64,000 nt of DNA from Auanema rhodensis (lineage: Eukaryota > Nematoda > Chromadorea > Rhabditida > Rhabditidae), in assembly GCA_964057225.1 (NCBI GenBank), contig CAXKVF010000074.1, forward strand, positions 124,001 through 188,000, given 5' to 3'. Within the stretch, counting starts at the first letter, position 1, and every line of letters starts with the position of its first letter. Both the position numbers and the translations under genes were made by a program. Positions 37,668 to 49,459 of this stretch are shown piece after piece. The notes under the pieces were generated by a model that saw only the letters and a list, made by a program, of their open reading frames with translations, ran no database searches and was not told where the DNA came from.

Positions 37668-40659
37668 TGTAACTCGTTTCACGTGAAAGATAAAGAGATG
37701 AGGTTTTCAAAATTAGATTCCCCATGTCCATATTAGTCTAAAAACAAATTTTTATTGATATTGGTGCATGGTAACCATGACTTTGAAATTTACGTGAACT
37801 TTAATTTATGCTAATTAAATGTACACGTGATGTGCACTTGGTATGTAACTCGCTTCACGTGAAAGATAAAGAGATGCGGTTTTCAAAATTAGATTCCCCA
37901 TGTCCATATTAGTCTAAAAACAAATTTTTATTGATATTGGTGCATGGTAACCATGACTTTGAAATTTACGTGAACTTTAATTTATGCTAATTAAATGTAC
38001 ACGTGATGTGCACTTGGTATGTAACTCGCTTCACGTGAAAGATGAAGAGATGCCGTTTTCAAAATTAGATTCCCCATGTCCATATTAGTCTAAAAACAAA
38101 TTTTTATTGATATTGGTGCATGGTAACCATGACTTTGAAATTTACGTGAACTTTAATTTATCCTAATTAAATGCACACGTGATGTGCACTTGGTATGTAA
38201 CTCGCTTCACGTGAAAGATAAAGAGATGCGGTTTTCAAAATTAGATTCCCCATGTCCATATTAGTCTAAAAACAAATTTTTATTGATATTGGTTCATGGT
38301 AACCATGACTTTGAAATTTACGTGAACTTTAATTTATGCTAATTAAATGTACACGTGATGTGCACTTGGTATGTAACTCGCTTCACGTGAAAGATAAAGA
38401 GATGCGGTTTTCAAAATTAGATTCCCCATGTCCATATTAGTCTAAAAACAAATTTTTATTGATATTGGTGCATGGTAACCATGACTTTGAAATTTACGTG
38501 AACTTTAATTTATGCTAATTAAATGTACACGTGATGTGCACTTGGTATGTAACTCGCTTCACGTGAAAGATAAAGAGATGCGGTTTTCAAAATTAGATTC
38601 CCCATGTCCATATTAGTCTAAAAACAAATTTTTATTGATATTGGTGCATGGTAACCATGACTTTGAAATTTACGTGAACTTTAATTTATGCTAATTAAAT
38701 GTACACGTGATGTGCACTTGGTATGTAACTCGCTTCACGTGAAAGATGAAGAGATGCCGTTTTCAAAATTAGATTCCCCATGTCCATATTAGTCTAAAAA
38801 CAAATTTTTATTGATATTGGTGCATGGTAACCATGACTTTGAAATTTACGTGAACTTTAATTTATGCTAATTAAATGTACACGTGATGTGCACTTGGTAT
38901 GTAACTCGCTTCACGTGAAAGATAAAGAGATGCGGTTTTCAAAATTAGATTCCCCATGTCCATATTAGTCTAAAAACAAATTTTTATTGATATTGGTGCA
39001 TGGTAACCATGACTTTGAAATTTACGTGAACTTTAATTTATGCTAATTAAATGTACACGTGATGTGCACTTGGTATGTAACTCGCTTCACGTGAAAGATA
39101 AAGAGATGCGGTTTTCAAAATTAGATTCCCCATGTCCATATTAGTCTTAAAACAAATTTTTATTGATATTGGTGCATGGTAACCATGACTTTGAAATTTA
39201 CGTGAACTTTAATTTATGCTAATTAAATGTACACGTGATGTGCACTTGGTATGCAACTCGCTTCACGTGAAAGATAAAGAGATGCGGTTTTCAAAATTAG
39301 ATTCCCCATGTCCATATTAGTCTAAAAACAAATTTTTATTGATATTGATGCATGGTAACCATGACTTTGAAATTTACGTGAACTTTAATTTATGCTAATT
39401 AAATGTACACGTGATGTGCACTTGGTATGTAACTCGCTTCACGTGAAAGATGAAGAGATGCGGTTTTCAAAATTAGATTCCTCATGTCCATATTAGTCTA
39501 AAAACAAATTTTTATTGATATTGGTTCATGGTAACCATGACTTTGAAATTTACGTGAACTTTAATTTATGCTAATTAAATGTACACGTGATGTGCACTTG
39601 GTATGTAACTCGTTTCACGTGAAAGATAAAGAGATGAGGTTTTCAAAATTAGATTCCCCATGTCCATATTAGTCTAAAAACAAATTTTTATTGATATTGG
39701 TGCATGGTAACCATGACTTTGAAATTTACGTGAACTTTAATTTATGCTAATTAAATGTACACGTGATGTGCACTTGGTATGTAACTCGCTTCACGTGAAA
39801 GATAAAGAGATGCGGTTTTCAAAATTAGATTCCCCATGTCCATATTAGTCTAAAAACAAATTTTTATTGATATTGGTGCATGGTAACCATGACTTTGAAA
39901 TTTACGTGAACTTTAATTTATGCTAATTAAATGTACACGTGATGTGCACTTGGTATGTAACTCGCTTCACGTGAAAGATGAAGAGATGCCGTTTTCAAAA
40001 TTAGATTCCCCATGTCCATATTAGTCTAAAAACAAATTTTTATTGATATTGGTGCATGGTAACCATGACTTTGAAATTTACGTGAACTTTAATTTATGCT
40101 AATTAAATGTACACGTGATGTGCACTTGGTATGTAACTCGCTTCACGTGAAAGATAAAGAGATGCGGTTTTCAAAATTAGATTCCCCATGTCCATATTAG
40201 TCTAAAAACAAATTTTTATTGATATTGGTTCATGGTAACCATGACTTTGAAATTTACGTGAACTTTAATTTATGCTAATTAAATGTACACGTGATGTGCA
40301 CTTGGTATGTAACTCGCTTCACGTGAAAGATAAAGAGATGCGGTTTTCAAAATTAGATTCCCCATGTCCATATTAGTCTAAAAACAAATTTTTATTGATA
40401 TTGGTGCATGGTAACCATGACTTTGAAATTTACGTGAACTTTAATTTATGCTAATTAAATGTACACGTGATGTGCACTTGGTATGTAACTCGCTTCACGT
40501 GAAAGATAAAGAGATGCGGTTTTCAAAATTAGATTCCCCATGTCCATATTAGTCTAAAAACAAATTTTTATTGATATTGGTGCATGGTAACCATGACTTT
40601 GAAATTTACGTGAACTTTAATTTATGCTAATTAAATGTACACGTGATGTGCACTTGGTA
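37668..40659. repeat. 11-monomer HOR (1,936 bp), one full and one partial copy
   Basis: The monomers at 37,668 and 39,604 both carry T10 plus A34 (GATGAGG), which I saw nowhere else. Each is followed by G99; G25+C35+G99; plain; G99; G99. The first copy continues with C35, G99, T73+G99, C3 and T55 monomers; in the second the series goes to T73+G99 at 40,660. The C35 variant (GATGCCG) is concentrated here, at 34,148, 37,316, 38,020, 38,724 and 39,956. Confidence 0.85.
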
Positions 40660-41011
40660 TGTAACTCGCTTCACGTGAAAGATAAAGAGATGCGGTTTTC
40701 AAAATTAGATTCCCCATGTCCATATTAGTCTTAAAACAAATTTTTATTGATATTGGTGCATGGTAACCATGACTTTGAAATTTACGTGAACTTTAATTTA
40801 TGCTAATTAAATGTACACGTGATGTGCACTTGGTATGTAACTCGCTTCACGTGAAAGATAAAGAGATGCGGTTTTCAAAATTAGATTCCCCATGTCCATA
40901 TTAGTCTAAAAACAAAATTTTATTGATATTGGTGCATGGTAACCATGACTTTGAAATTTACGTGAACTTTAATTTATGCTAATTAAATGTACACGTGATG
41001 TGCACTTGGTA

Positions 41012-43299
41012 TGTAACTCGCTTCACGTGAAAGATAAAGAGATGCGGTTTTCAAAATTAGATTCCCCATGTCCATATTAGTCTAAAAACAAATTTTTATT
41101 GATATTGGTTCATGGTAACCATGACTTTGAAATTTACGTGAACTTTAATTAATGCTAATTAAATGTACACGTGATGTGCACTTGGTTTGTAACTCGCTTC
41201 ACGTGAAAGATAAAGAGATCCGGTTTTCAAAATTAGATTCCCCATGTCCATATTAGTCTAAAAACAAATTTTTATTGATATTGTTTCATGGTAACCATGA
41301 CTTTGAAATTTACGTGAACTTTAATTTATGCTAATTAAATGTACACGTGATGTGCACTTGGTATGTAACTCGCTTCACGTGAAAGATAAAGAGATGCGGT
41401 TTTCAAAATTAGATTTCCCATGTCCATATTAGTCTAAAAACAAATTTTTATTGATATTGGTTCATGGTAACCATAACTTTGAATTTTACGTGAACTTTAA
41501 TTTATGCTAATTAAATGTACACGTGATGTGCACTTGGTATGTAACTCGCTTCACGTGAAAGATAAAGAAATGCGGTTTTCAAAATTAGATTCCCCATGTC
41601 CATATTAGTCTAAAAACAAATTTTTATTGATATTGGTTCATGGTAACCATGACTTTGAAATTTACGTGAACTTTAATTTATGCTAATTAAATGTACACGT
41701 GATGTGCACTTGGTATGTAACTCGCTTCACGTGAAAGATAAAGAGATGCGGTTTTCAAAATTAGATTCCCCATGTCCATATTAGTCTAAAAACAAATTTT
41801 TATTGATATTGCTTCATGGTAACCATGACTTTGAAATTTACGTGAACTTTAATTTATGCTAATTAAATGTACACGTGATGTGCACTTGGTATGTAACTCG
41901 CTTCACGTGAAAGATAAAAAGATGCGGTTTTCAAAATTAGATTCCCCATGTCCATATTAGTCTAAAAACAAATTTTTATTGATATTGGTGCATGGTAACC
42001 ATGACTTTGAAATTTACGTGAACTTTAATTTATGCTAATTAAATGTACACGTGATGTGCACTTGGTATGTAACTCGCTTCACGTGAAAGATGAAGAGATG
42101 CGGTTTTCAAAATTAGATTCCCCATGTCCATATTAGTCTAAAAACAAATTTTTATTGATATTGGTTCATGGTAACCATGACTTTGAAATTTACGTGAACT
42201 TTCATTTATGCTAATTAAATGTACACGTGATGTGCACTTGGTATGTAACTCGCTTCACGTGAAAGATAAAGAGATGCGGTTTTCAAAATTAGATTCCCCA
42301 TGTCCATATTAGTCTAAAAACAAATTTTTATTGATATTGGTGCATGGTAACCATGACTTTAAAATTTACGTGAACTTTAATTTATGCTAATTAAATGTAC
42401 ACGTGATGTGCACTTGGTATGTAACTCGCTTCTCGTGAAAGATAAAGAGATGCGGTTTTCAAAATTAGATTCCCCATGTCCATATTAGTCTAAAAACAAA
42501 TTTTTATTGATATTGGTTCATGGTAACCATGACTTTGAAATTTACGTGAACTTTAATTTATGCCAATTAAATGTACACGTGATGTGCACTTGGTATGTAA
42601 CTCGCTTCACGTGAAAGATAAAGAGATGCGGTTTTCAAAATTAGATTCCCCATGTCCATATTAGTCTAAAAACAAATTTTTATTGATATTAATGCATGGT
42701 AACCATGACTTTGAAATTTACGTGAACTTTAATTTATGCTAATTAAATGTACACGTGATGTGCACTTGGTATGTAACTCGCTTCACGTGAAAGATGAAGA
42801 GATGCGGTTTTCAAAATTAGATTCCCCATGTCCATATTAGTCTAAAAACAAATTTTTATTGATATTGGTGCATGGTAACCATGACTTTGAAATTTACGTG
42901 AACTTTAATTTATGCTAATTAAATGTACACGTGATGTGCACTTGGTATGCAACTCGCTTCACGTGAAAGATAAAGAGATGCGGTTTTCAAAATTAGATTC
43001 CCCATGTCCATATTAGTCTAAAAACAAATTTTTATTGATATTGGTGCATGGTAACCATGACTTTGAAATTTACGTGAACTTCAATTTATGCTAATTAAAT
43101 GTACACGTGATGTGCACTTGGTATGTAACTCGCTTCACGTGAAAGATAAAGAGATGCGGTTTTCAAAATTAGATTCCCCATGTCCATATTAGTCTAAAAA
43201 CAAATTTTTATTGATATTGGTTCATGGTAACCATGACTTTGAAATTTACGTGAACTTTAATTTATGCTAATTAAATGTACACGTGATGTGCACTTGGTA
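41012..43299. repeat. 13-monomer block, right copy (partner at 34,852-37,139)
   Basis: This has the same order, 35 monomers (6,160 bp) after the left copy. Differences are T97 instead of C97 at 41,188 and an ATTAATGC variant (A96+A97+G99) at 42,596. The rare A118 and C145 (TGCCAAT) monomers are shared with the left copy and support descent from one segment. Confidence 0.88.
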
Positions 43300-45059
43300 T
43301 GTAACTCGCTTCACGTGAAAGATAAAGAGATGCGGTTTTCAAAATTAGATTTCCCATGTCCATATTAGTCTAAAAACAAATTTTTATTGATATTGGTTCA
43401 TGGTAACCATAACTTTGAATTTTACGTGAACTTTAATTTATGCTAATTAAATGTACACGTGATGTGCACTTGGTATGTAACTCGCTTCACGTGAAAGATA
43501 AAGAGATGCGGTTTTCAAAATTAGATTTCCCATGTCCATATTAGTCTAAAAACAAATTTTTATTGATATTGGTTCATGGTAACCATAACTTTGAATTTTA
43601 CGTGAACTTTAATTTATGCTAATTAAATGTACACGTGATGTGCACTTGGTATGTAACTCGCTTCACGTGAAAGATAAAGAAATGCGGTTTTCAAAATTAG
43701 ATTCCCCATGTCCATATTAGTCTAAAAACAAATTTTTATTGATATTGGTTCATGGTAACCATGACTTTGAAATTTACGTGAACTTTAATTTATGCTAATT
43801 AAATGTACACGTGATGTGCACTTGGTATGTAACTCGCTTCACGTGAAAGATAAAGAGATGCGGTTTTCAAAATTAGATTCCCCATGTCCATATTAGTCTA
43901 AAAACAAATTTTTATTGATATTGCTTCATGGTAACCATGACTTTGAAATTTACGTGAACTTTAATTTATGCTAATTAAATGTACACGTGATGTGCACTTG
44001 GTATGTAACTCGCTTCACGTGAAAGATAAAAAGATGCGGTTTTCAAAATTAGATTCCCCATGTCCATATTAGTCTAAAAACAAATTTTTATTGATATTGG
44101 TGCATGGTAACCATGACTTTGAAATTTACGTGAACTTTAATTTATGCTAATTAAATGTACACGTGATGTGCACTTGGTATGTAACTCGCTTCACGTGAAA
44201 GATGAAGAGATGCGGTTTTCAAAATTAGATTCCCCATGTCCATATTAGTCTAAAAACAAATTTTTATTGATATTGGTTCATGGTAACCATGACTTTGAAA
44301 TTTACGTGAACTTTCATTTATGCTAATTAAATGTACACGTGATGTGCACTTGGTATGTAACTCGCTTCACGTGAAAGATAAAGAGATGCGGTTTTCAAAA
44401 TTAGATTCCCCATGTCCATATTAGTCTAAAAACAAATTTTTATTGATATTAATGCATGGTAACCATGACTTTGAAATTTACGTGAACTTCAATTTATGCT
44501 AATTAAATGTACACGTGATGTGCACTTGGTATGTAACTCGCTTCACGTGAAAGATAAAGAGATGCGGTTTTCAAAATTAGATTCCCCATGTCCATATTAG
44601 TCTAAAAACAAATTTTTATTGATATTGGTTCATGGTAACCATGACTTTGAAATTTACGTGAACTTTAATTTATGCCAATTAAATGTACACGTGATGTGCA
44701 CTTGGTATGTAACTCGCTTCACGTGAAAGATGAAGAGATGCGGTTTTCAAAATTAGATTCCCCATGTCCATATTAGTCTAAAAACAAATTTTTATTGATA
44801 TTGGTGCATGGTAACCATGACTTTGAAATTTACGTGAACTTCAATTTATGCTAATTAAATGTACACGTGATGTGCACTTGGTATGTAACTCGCTTCACGT
44901 GAAAGATAAAGAGATGCGGTTTTCAAAATTAGATTCCCCATGTCCATATTAGTCTAAAAACAAATTTTTATTGATATTGGTTCATGGTAACCATGACTTT
45001 GAAATTTACGTGAACTTTAATTTATGCTAATTAAATGTACACGTGATGTGCACTTGGTA
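41364..45059. repeat. 12-monomer HOR (2,112 bp), one full and one rearranged copy
   Basis: The series T53+A112+T121; A30; C97; A28+G99; G25+C136 begins at 41,364 and again at 43,476. The first copy runs to 43,475. The second is shortened to nine monomers and changes after the C136 monomer: 44,356 has ATTAATGC with C135, which in the first copy sit in separate monomers (42,596 and 42,948). Confidence 0.82.
43300..43651. repeat. Twin monomers T53+A112+T121
   Basis: Two adjacent monomers share T53, A112 and T121 and look identical. Elsewhere this type occurs singly (23,588, 35,204, 41,364, 60,197). The pair marks the junction between the two 12-mer copies and is best explained as the join left by the tandem duplication. 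Confidence 0.85.
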
Positions 45060-45411
45060 TGTAACTCGCTTCACGTGAAAGATAAAGAGATACGGTTTTC
45101 AAAATTAGATTCCCCATGTCCATATTAGTCTAAAAACGAATTTTTATTGATATTGGTGCATGGTAACCACGACTTTGAAATTTACGTGAACTTTAATTTA
45201 TGCTAATTAAATGTACACGTGATGTGCACTTGGTATGTAACTCGCTTCACGTGAAAGATAAAGAGATGCGGTTTTCAAAATTAGATTCCCCATGTCCATA
45301 TTAGTCTAAAAACGAATTTTTATTGATATTGGTGCATGGTAACCACGACTTTGAAATTTACGTGAACTTTAATTTATGCTAATTAAATGTACACGTGATG
45401 TGCACTTGGTA
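45060..45411. repeat. Twin monomers G79+G99+C111
   Basis: Two adjacent monomers share ACGAATTT (G79), G99 and CCACGAC (C111), a combination not seen elsewhere. They differ only at position 33 (TACGG in the first). This is a single-monomer duplication. C111 creates an extra CpG and breaks the GGTAACC dyad. Confidence 0.87.
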
Positions 45412-45587
45412 TGTAACTCGCTTCACGTGAAAGATAAAGAGATGCGGTTTTCAAAATTAGATTCCCCCTGTCCATATTAGTCTAAAAACAAATTTTTATT
45501 GATATTGGTTCATGGTAACCATGACTTTGAAATTTACGTGAACTTTAATTTATGCTAATTAAATGTACACGTGATGTGCACTTGGTA

Positions 45588-45939
45588 TGTAACTCGCTTC
45601 ACGTGAAAGATAAAGAGATGCGGTTTTCAAAATTAGATTCCCCATGTCCATATTAGTCTAAAAACAGATTTTTATTGATATTGGTGCATGGTAACCATGA
45701 CTTTGAAATTTACGTGAACTTTAATTTATGCTAATTAAATGTACACGTGATGTGCACTTGGTATGTAACTCGCTTCACGTGGACGATAAAGAGATGCGGT
45801 TTTCAAAATTAGATTCCCCATGTCCATATTAGTCTAAAAAGAAATTTTTATTGATATTGGTGCATGGTAACCATGACTTTGAAATTTACGTGAACTTTAA
45901 TTTATGCTAATTAAATGTACACGTGATGTGCACTTGGTA
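45588..45939. repeat. Two divergent monomers at a block junction
   Basis: The monomer at 45,588 has ACAGATTT (G80). The one at 45,764 has GTGGACGAT, two substitutions beside the palindrome that I saw nowhere else, plus G78. They lie directly before the T8-led block at 45,940 and may mark an older junction where homogenisation has been weaker. Confidence 0.75.
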
Positions 45940-48403
45940 TGTAACTTGCTTCACGTGAAAGATAAAGAGATGCGGTTTTCAAAATTAGATTCCCCATGTC
46001 CATATTAGTCTAAAAACAAATTTTTATTGATATTGGTTCATGGTAACCATGACTTTGAATTTTACGTGAACTTTAATTTATGCTAATTAAATGTACACGT
46101 GATGTGCACTTGGTATGTAACTCGCTTCACGTAAAAGATAAAGAGATGCGGTTTTCAAAATTAGATTCCCCATGTCCATATTAGTCTAAAAACAAATTTT
46201 TATTGATATTGCTTCATGGTAACCATGACTTTGAAATTTACGTGAACTTTAATTTATGCTAATTAAATGTACACGTGATGTGCACTTGGTATGTAACTCG
46301 CTTCACGTGAAAGATAAAGAGATGCGGTTTTCAAAATTAGATTCCCCATGTCCATATTAGTCTAAAAACAAATTTTTATTGATATTGGTTCATGGTAACC
46401 ATGACTTTGAAATTTACGTGAACTTTAATTTATGCTAATTAAATGTACACGTGATGTGCACTTGGTATGTAACTCGCTTCACGTGAAAGATAAAGAGATG
46501 CGGTTTTCAAAATTAGATTCCCCATGTCCATATTAGTCTAAAAACAAATTTTTATTGATATTGGTGCATGGTAACCATGACTTTGAAATTTACGTGAACT
46601 TTAATTTATGCTAATTAAATGTACACGTGATGTGCACTTGGTATGTAACTCGCTTCACGTGAAAGATGAAGAGATGCGGTTTTCAAAATTAGATTCCCCA
46701 TGTCCATATTAGTCTAAAAACAAATTTTTATTGATATTGGTTCATGGTAACCATGACTTTGAAATTTACGTGAACTTTAATTTATGCTAATTAAATGTAC
46801 ACGTGATGTGCACTTGGTATGTAACTCGCTTCACGTGAAAGATGAAGAGATGCGGTTTTCAAAATTAGATTCCCCATGTCCATATTAGTCTAAAAACAAA
46901 TTTTTATTGATATTGGTTCATGGTAACCATGACTTTGAAATTTACGTGAACTTTAATTTATGCTAATTAAATGTACACGTGATGTGCACTTGGTATTTAA
47001 CTCGCTTCAGGTGAAAGATAAAGAGATGCGGTTTTCAAAATTAGATTCCCCATGTCCATATTAGTCTAAAAACAAATTTTTATTGATATTGGTTCATGGT
47101 AACCATGACTTTGAATTTTACGTGAACTTTAATTTATGCTAATTAAATGTACACGTGATGTGCACTTGGTATGTAACTCGCTTCACGTGAAAGATAAAGA
47201 AATGCGGTTTTCAAAATTAGATTCCCCATGTCCATATTAGTCTAAAAACAAATTTTTATTGATATTGGTTCATGGTAACCATGACTTTGAAATTTACGTG
47301 AACTTTAATTTATGCTAATTAAATGTACACGTGATGTGCACTTGGTATGTAACTCGCTTCACGTGAAAGATAAAGAGATGCGGTTTTCAAAATTAGATTC
47401 CCCATGTCCATATTAGTCTAAAAACAAATTTTTATTGATATTGGTGCATGGTAACCATGACTTTGAAATTTACGTGAACTTTAATTTATGCTAATTAAAT
47501 GTACACGTGATGTGCACTTGGTATGTAACTCGCTTCACGTGAAAGATGAAGAGATGCGGTTTTCAAAATTAGATTCCCCATGTCCATATTAGTCTAAAAA
47601 CAAATTTTTATTGATATTGCTTCATGGTAACCATGACTTTGAAATTTACGTGAACTTTAATTTATGCTAATTAAATGTACACGTGATGTGCACTTGGTAT
47701 GTAACTCGCTTCACGTGAAAGATAAAGAGATGCGGTTTTCAAAATTAGATTCCCCATGTCCATATTAGTCTAAAAACAAATTTTTATTGATATTGGTTCA
47801 TGGTAACCATGACTTTGAAATTTACGTGAACTTTAATTTATGCTAATTAAATGTACACGTGATGTGCACTTGGTATGTAACTCGCTTCACGTGAAAGATG
47901 AAGAGATGCGGTTTTCAAAATTAGATTCCCCATGTCCATATTAGTCTAAAAACAAATTTTTATTGATATTGGTTCATGGTAACCATGACTTTGAAATTTA
48001 CGTGAACTTTAATTTATGCTAATTAAATGTACACGTGATGTGCACTTGGTATGTAACTCGCTTCACGTGAAAGATAAAGAGATGCGGTTTTCAAAATTAG
48101 ATTCCCCATGTCCATATTAGTCTAAAAACAAATTTTTATTGATATTGGTTCATGGTAACCATGACTTTGAAATTTACGTGAACTTTAATTTATGCTAATT
48201 AAATGTACACGTGATGTGCACTTGGTATGTAACTCGCTTCACGTGAAAGATAAAGAGATGCGGTTTTCAAAATTAGATTCCCCCTGTCCATATTAGTCTA
48301 AAAACAAATTTTTATTGATATTGCTTCATGGTAACCATGACTTTGAAATTTACGTGAACTTTAATTTATGCTAATTAAATGTACACGTGATGTGCACTTG
48401 GTA
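45940..48403. repeat. T8-led block, second copy (14 monomers)
   Basis: The order matches 15,315-18,131, but the 177-bp monomer is replaced by a plain G25 type at 46,820, and the T2+G15 monomer at 46,996 has T121 with the usual T99. It ends with C57+C97 at 48,228. This copy either predates the insertion or had it removed by conversion. Confidence 0.86.
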
Positions 48404-49459
48404 TGTAACTCGCTTCACGTGAAAGATAAAGAGATGCGGTTTTCAAAATTAGATTCCCCATGTCCATATTAGTCTAAAAACAAATTTTTATTGATATTGG
48501 TTCATGGTAACCATGACTTTGAAATTTACGTGAACTTTAATTTATGCTAATTAAATGTACACGTGATGTGCACTTGGTATGTAACTCGCTTCACGTGAAA
48601 GATAAAGAGATGCGGTTTTCAAAATTAGATTCCCCATGTCCATATTAGTCTAAAAACAAATTTTTATTGATATTGGTTCATGGTAACCATGACTTTGAAA
48701 TTTACGTGAACTTTAATTTATGCTAATTAAATGTACACGTGATGTGCACTTGGTATGTAACTCGCTTCACGTGAAAGATAAAGAAATGCGGTTTTCAAAA
48801 TTAGATTCCCCATGTCCATATTAGTCTAAAAACAAATTTTTATTGATATTGGTGCATGGTAACCATGACTTTGAATTTTACGTGAACTTTAATTTATGCT
48901 AATTAAATGTACACGTGATGTGCACTTGGTATGTAACTCGCTTCACGTGAAAGATAAAGAGATGCGGTTTTCAAAATTAGATTCCCCATGTCCATATTAG
49001 TCTAAAAACAAATTTTTATTGATATTGGTTCATGGTAACCATGACTTTAAAATTTACGTGAACTTTAATTTATGCTAATTAAATGTACACGTGATGTGCA
49101 CTTGGTATGTAACTCGCTTCACGTGAAAGATAAAGAGATGCGGTTTTCAAAATTAGATTCCCCATGTCCATATTAGTCTAAAAACAAATTTTTATTGTTA
49201 TTGGTTCATGGTAACCATGACTTTGAATTTTACGTGAACTTTAATTTATGCTAATTAAATGTACACGTGATGTGCACTTGGTATGTAACTCGCTTCACGT
49301 GAAAGATAAAGAGATGCGGTTTTCAAAATTAGATTCCCCATGTCCATATTAGTCAAAAAACAAATTTTTATTGATATTGGTTCATGGTAACCATGACTTT
49401 GAAATTTACGTGAACTTTAATTTATGCTAATTAAATGTACACGTGATGTGCACTTGGTA

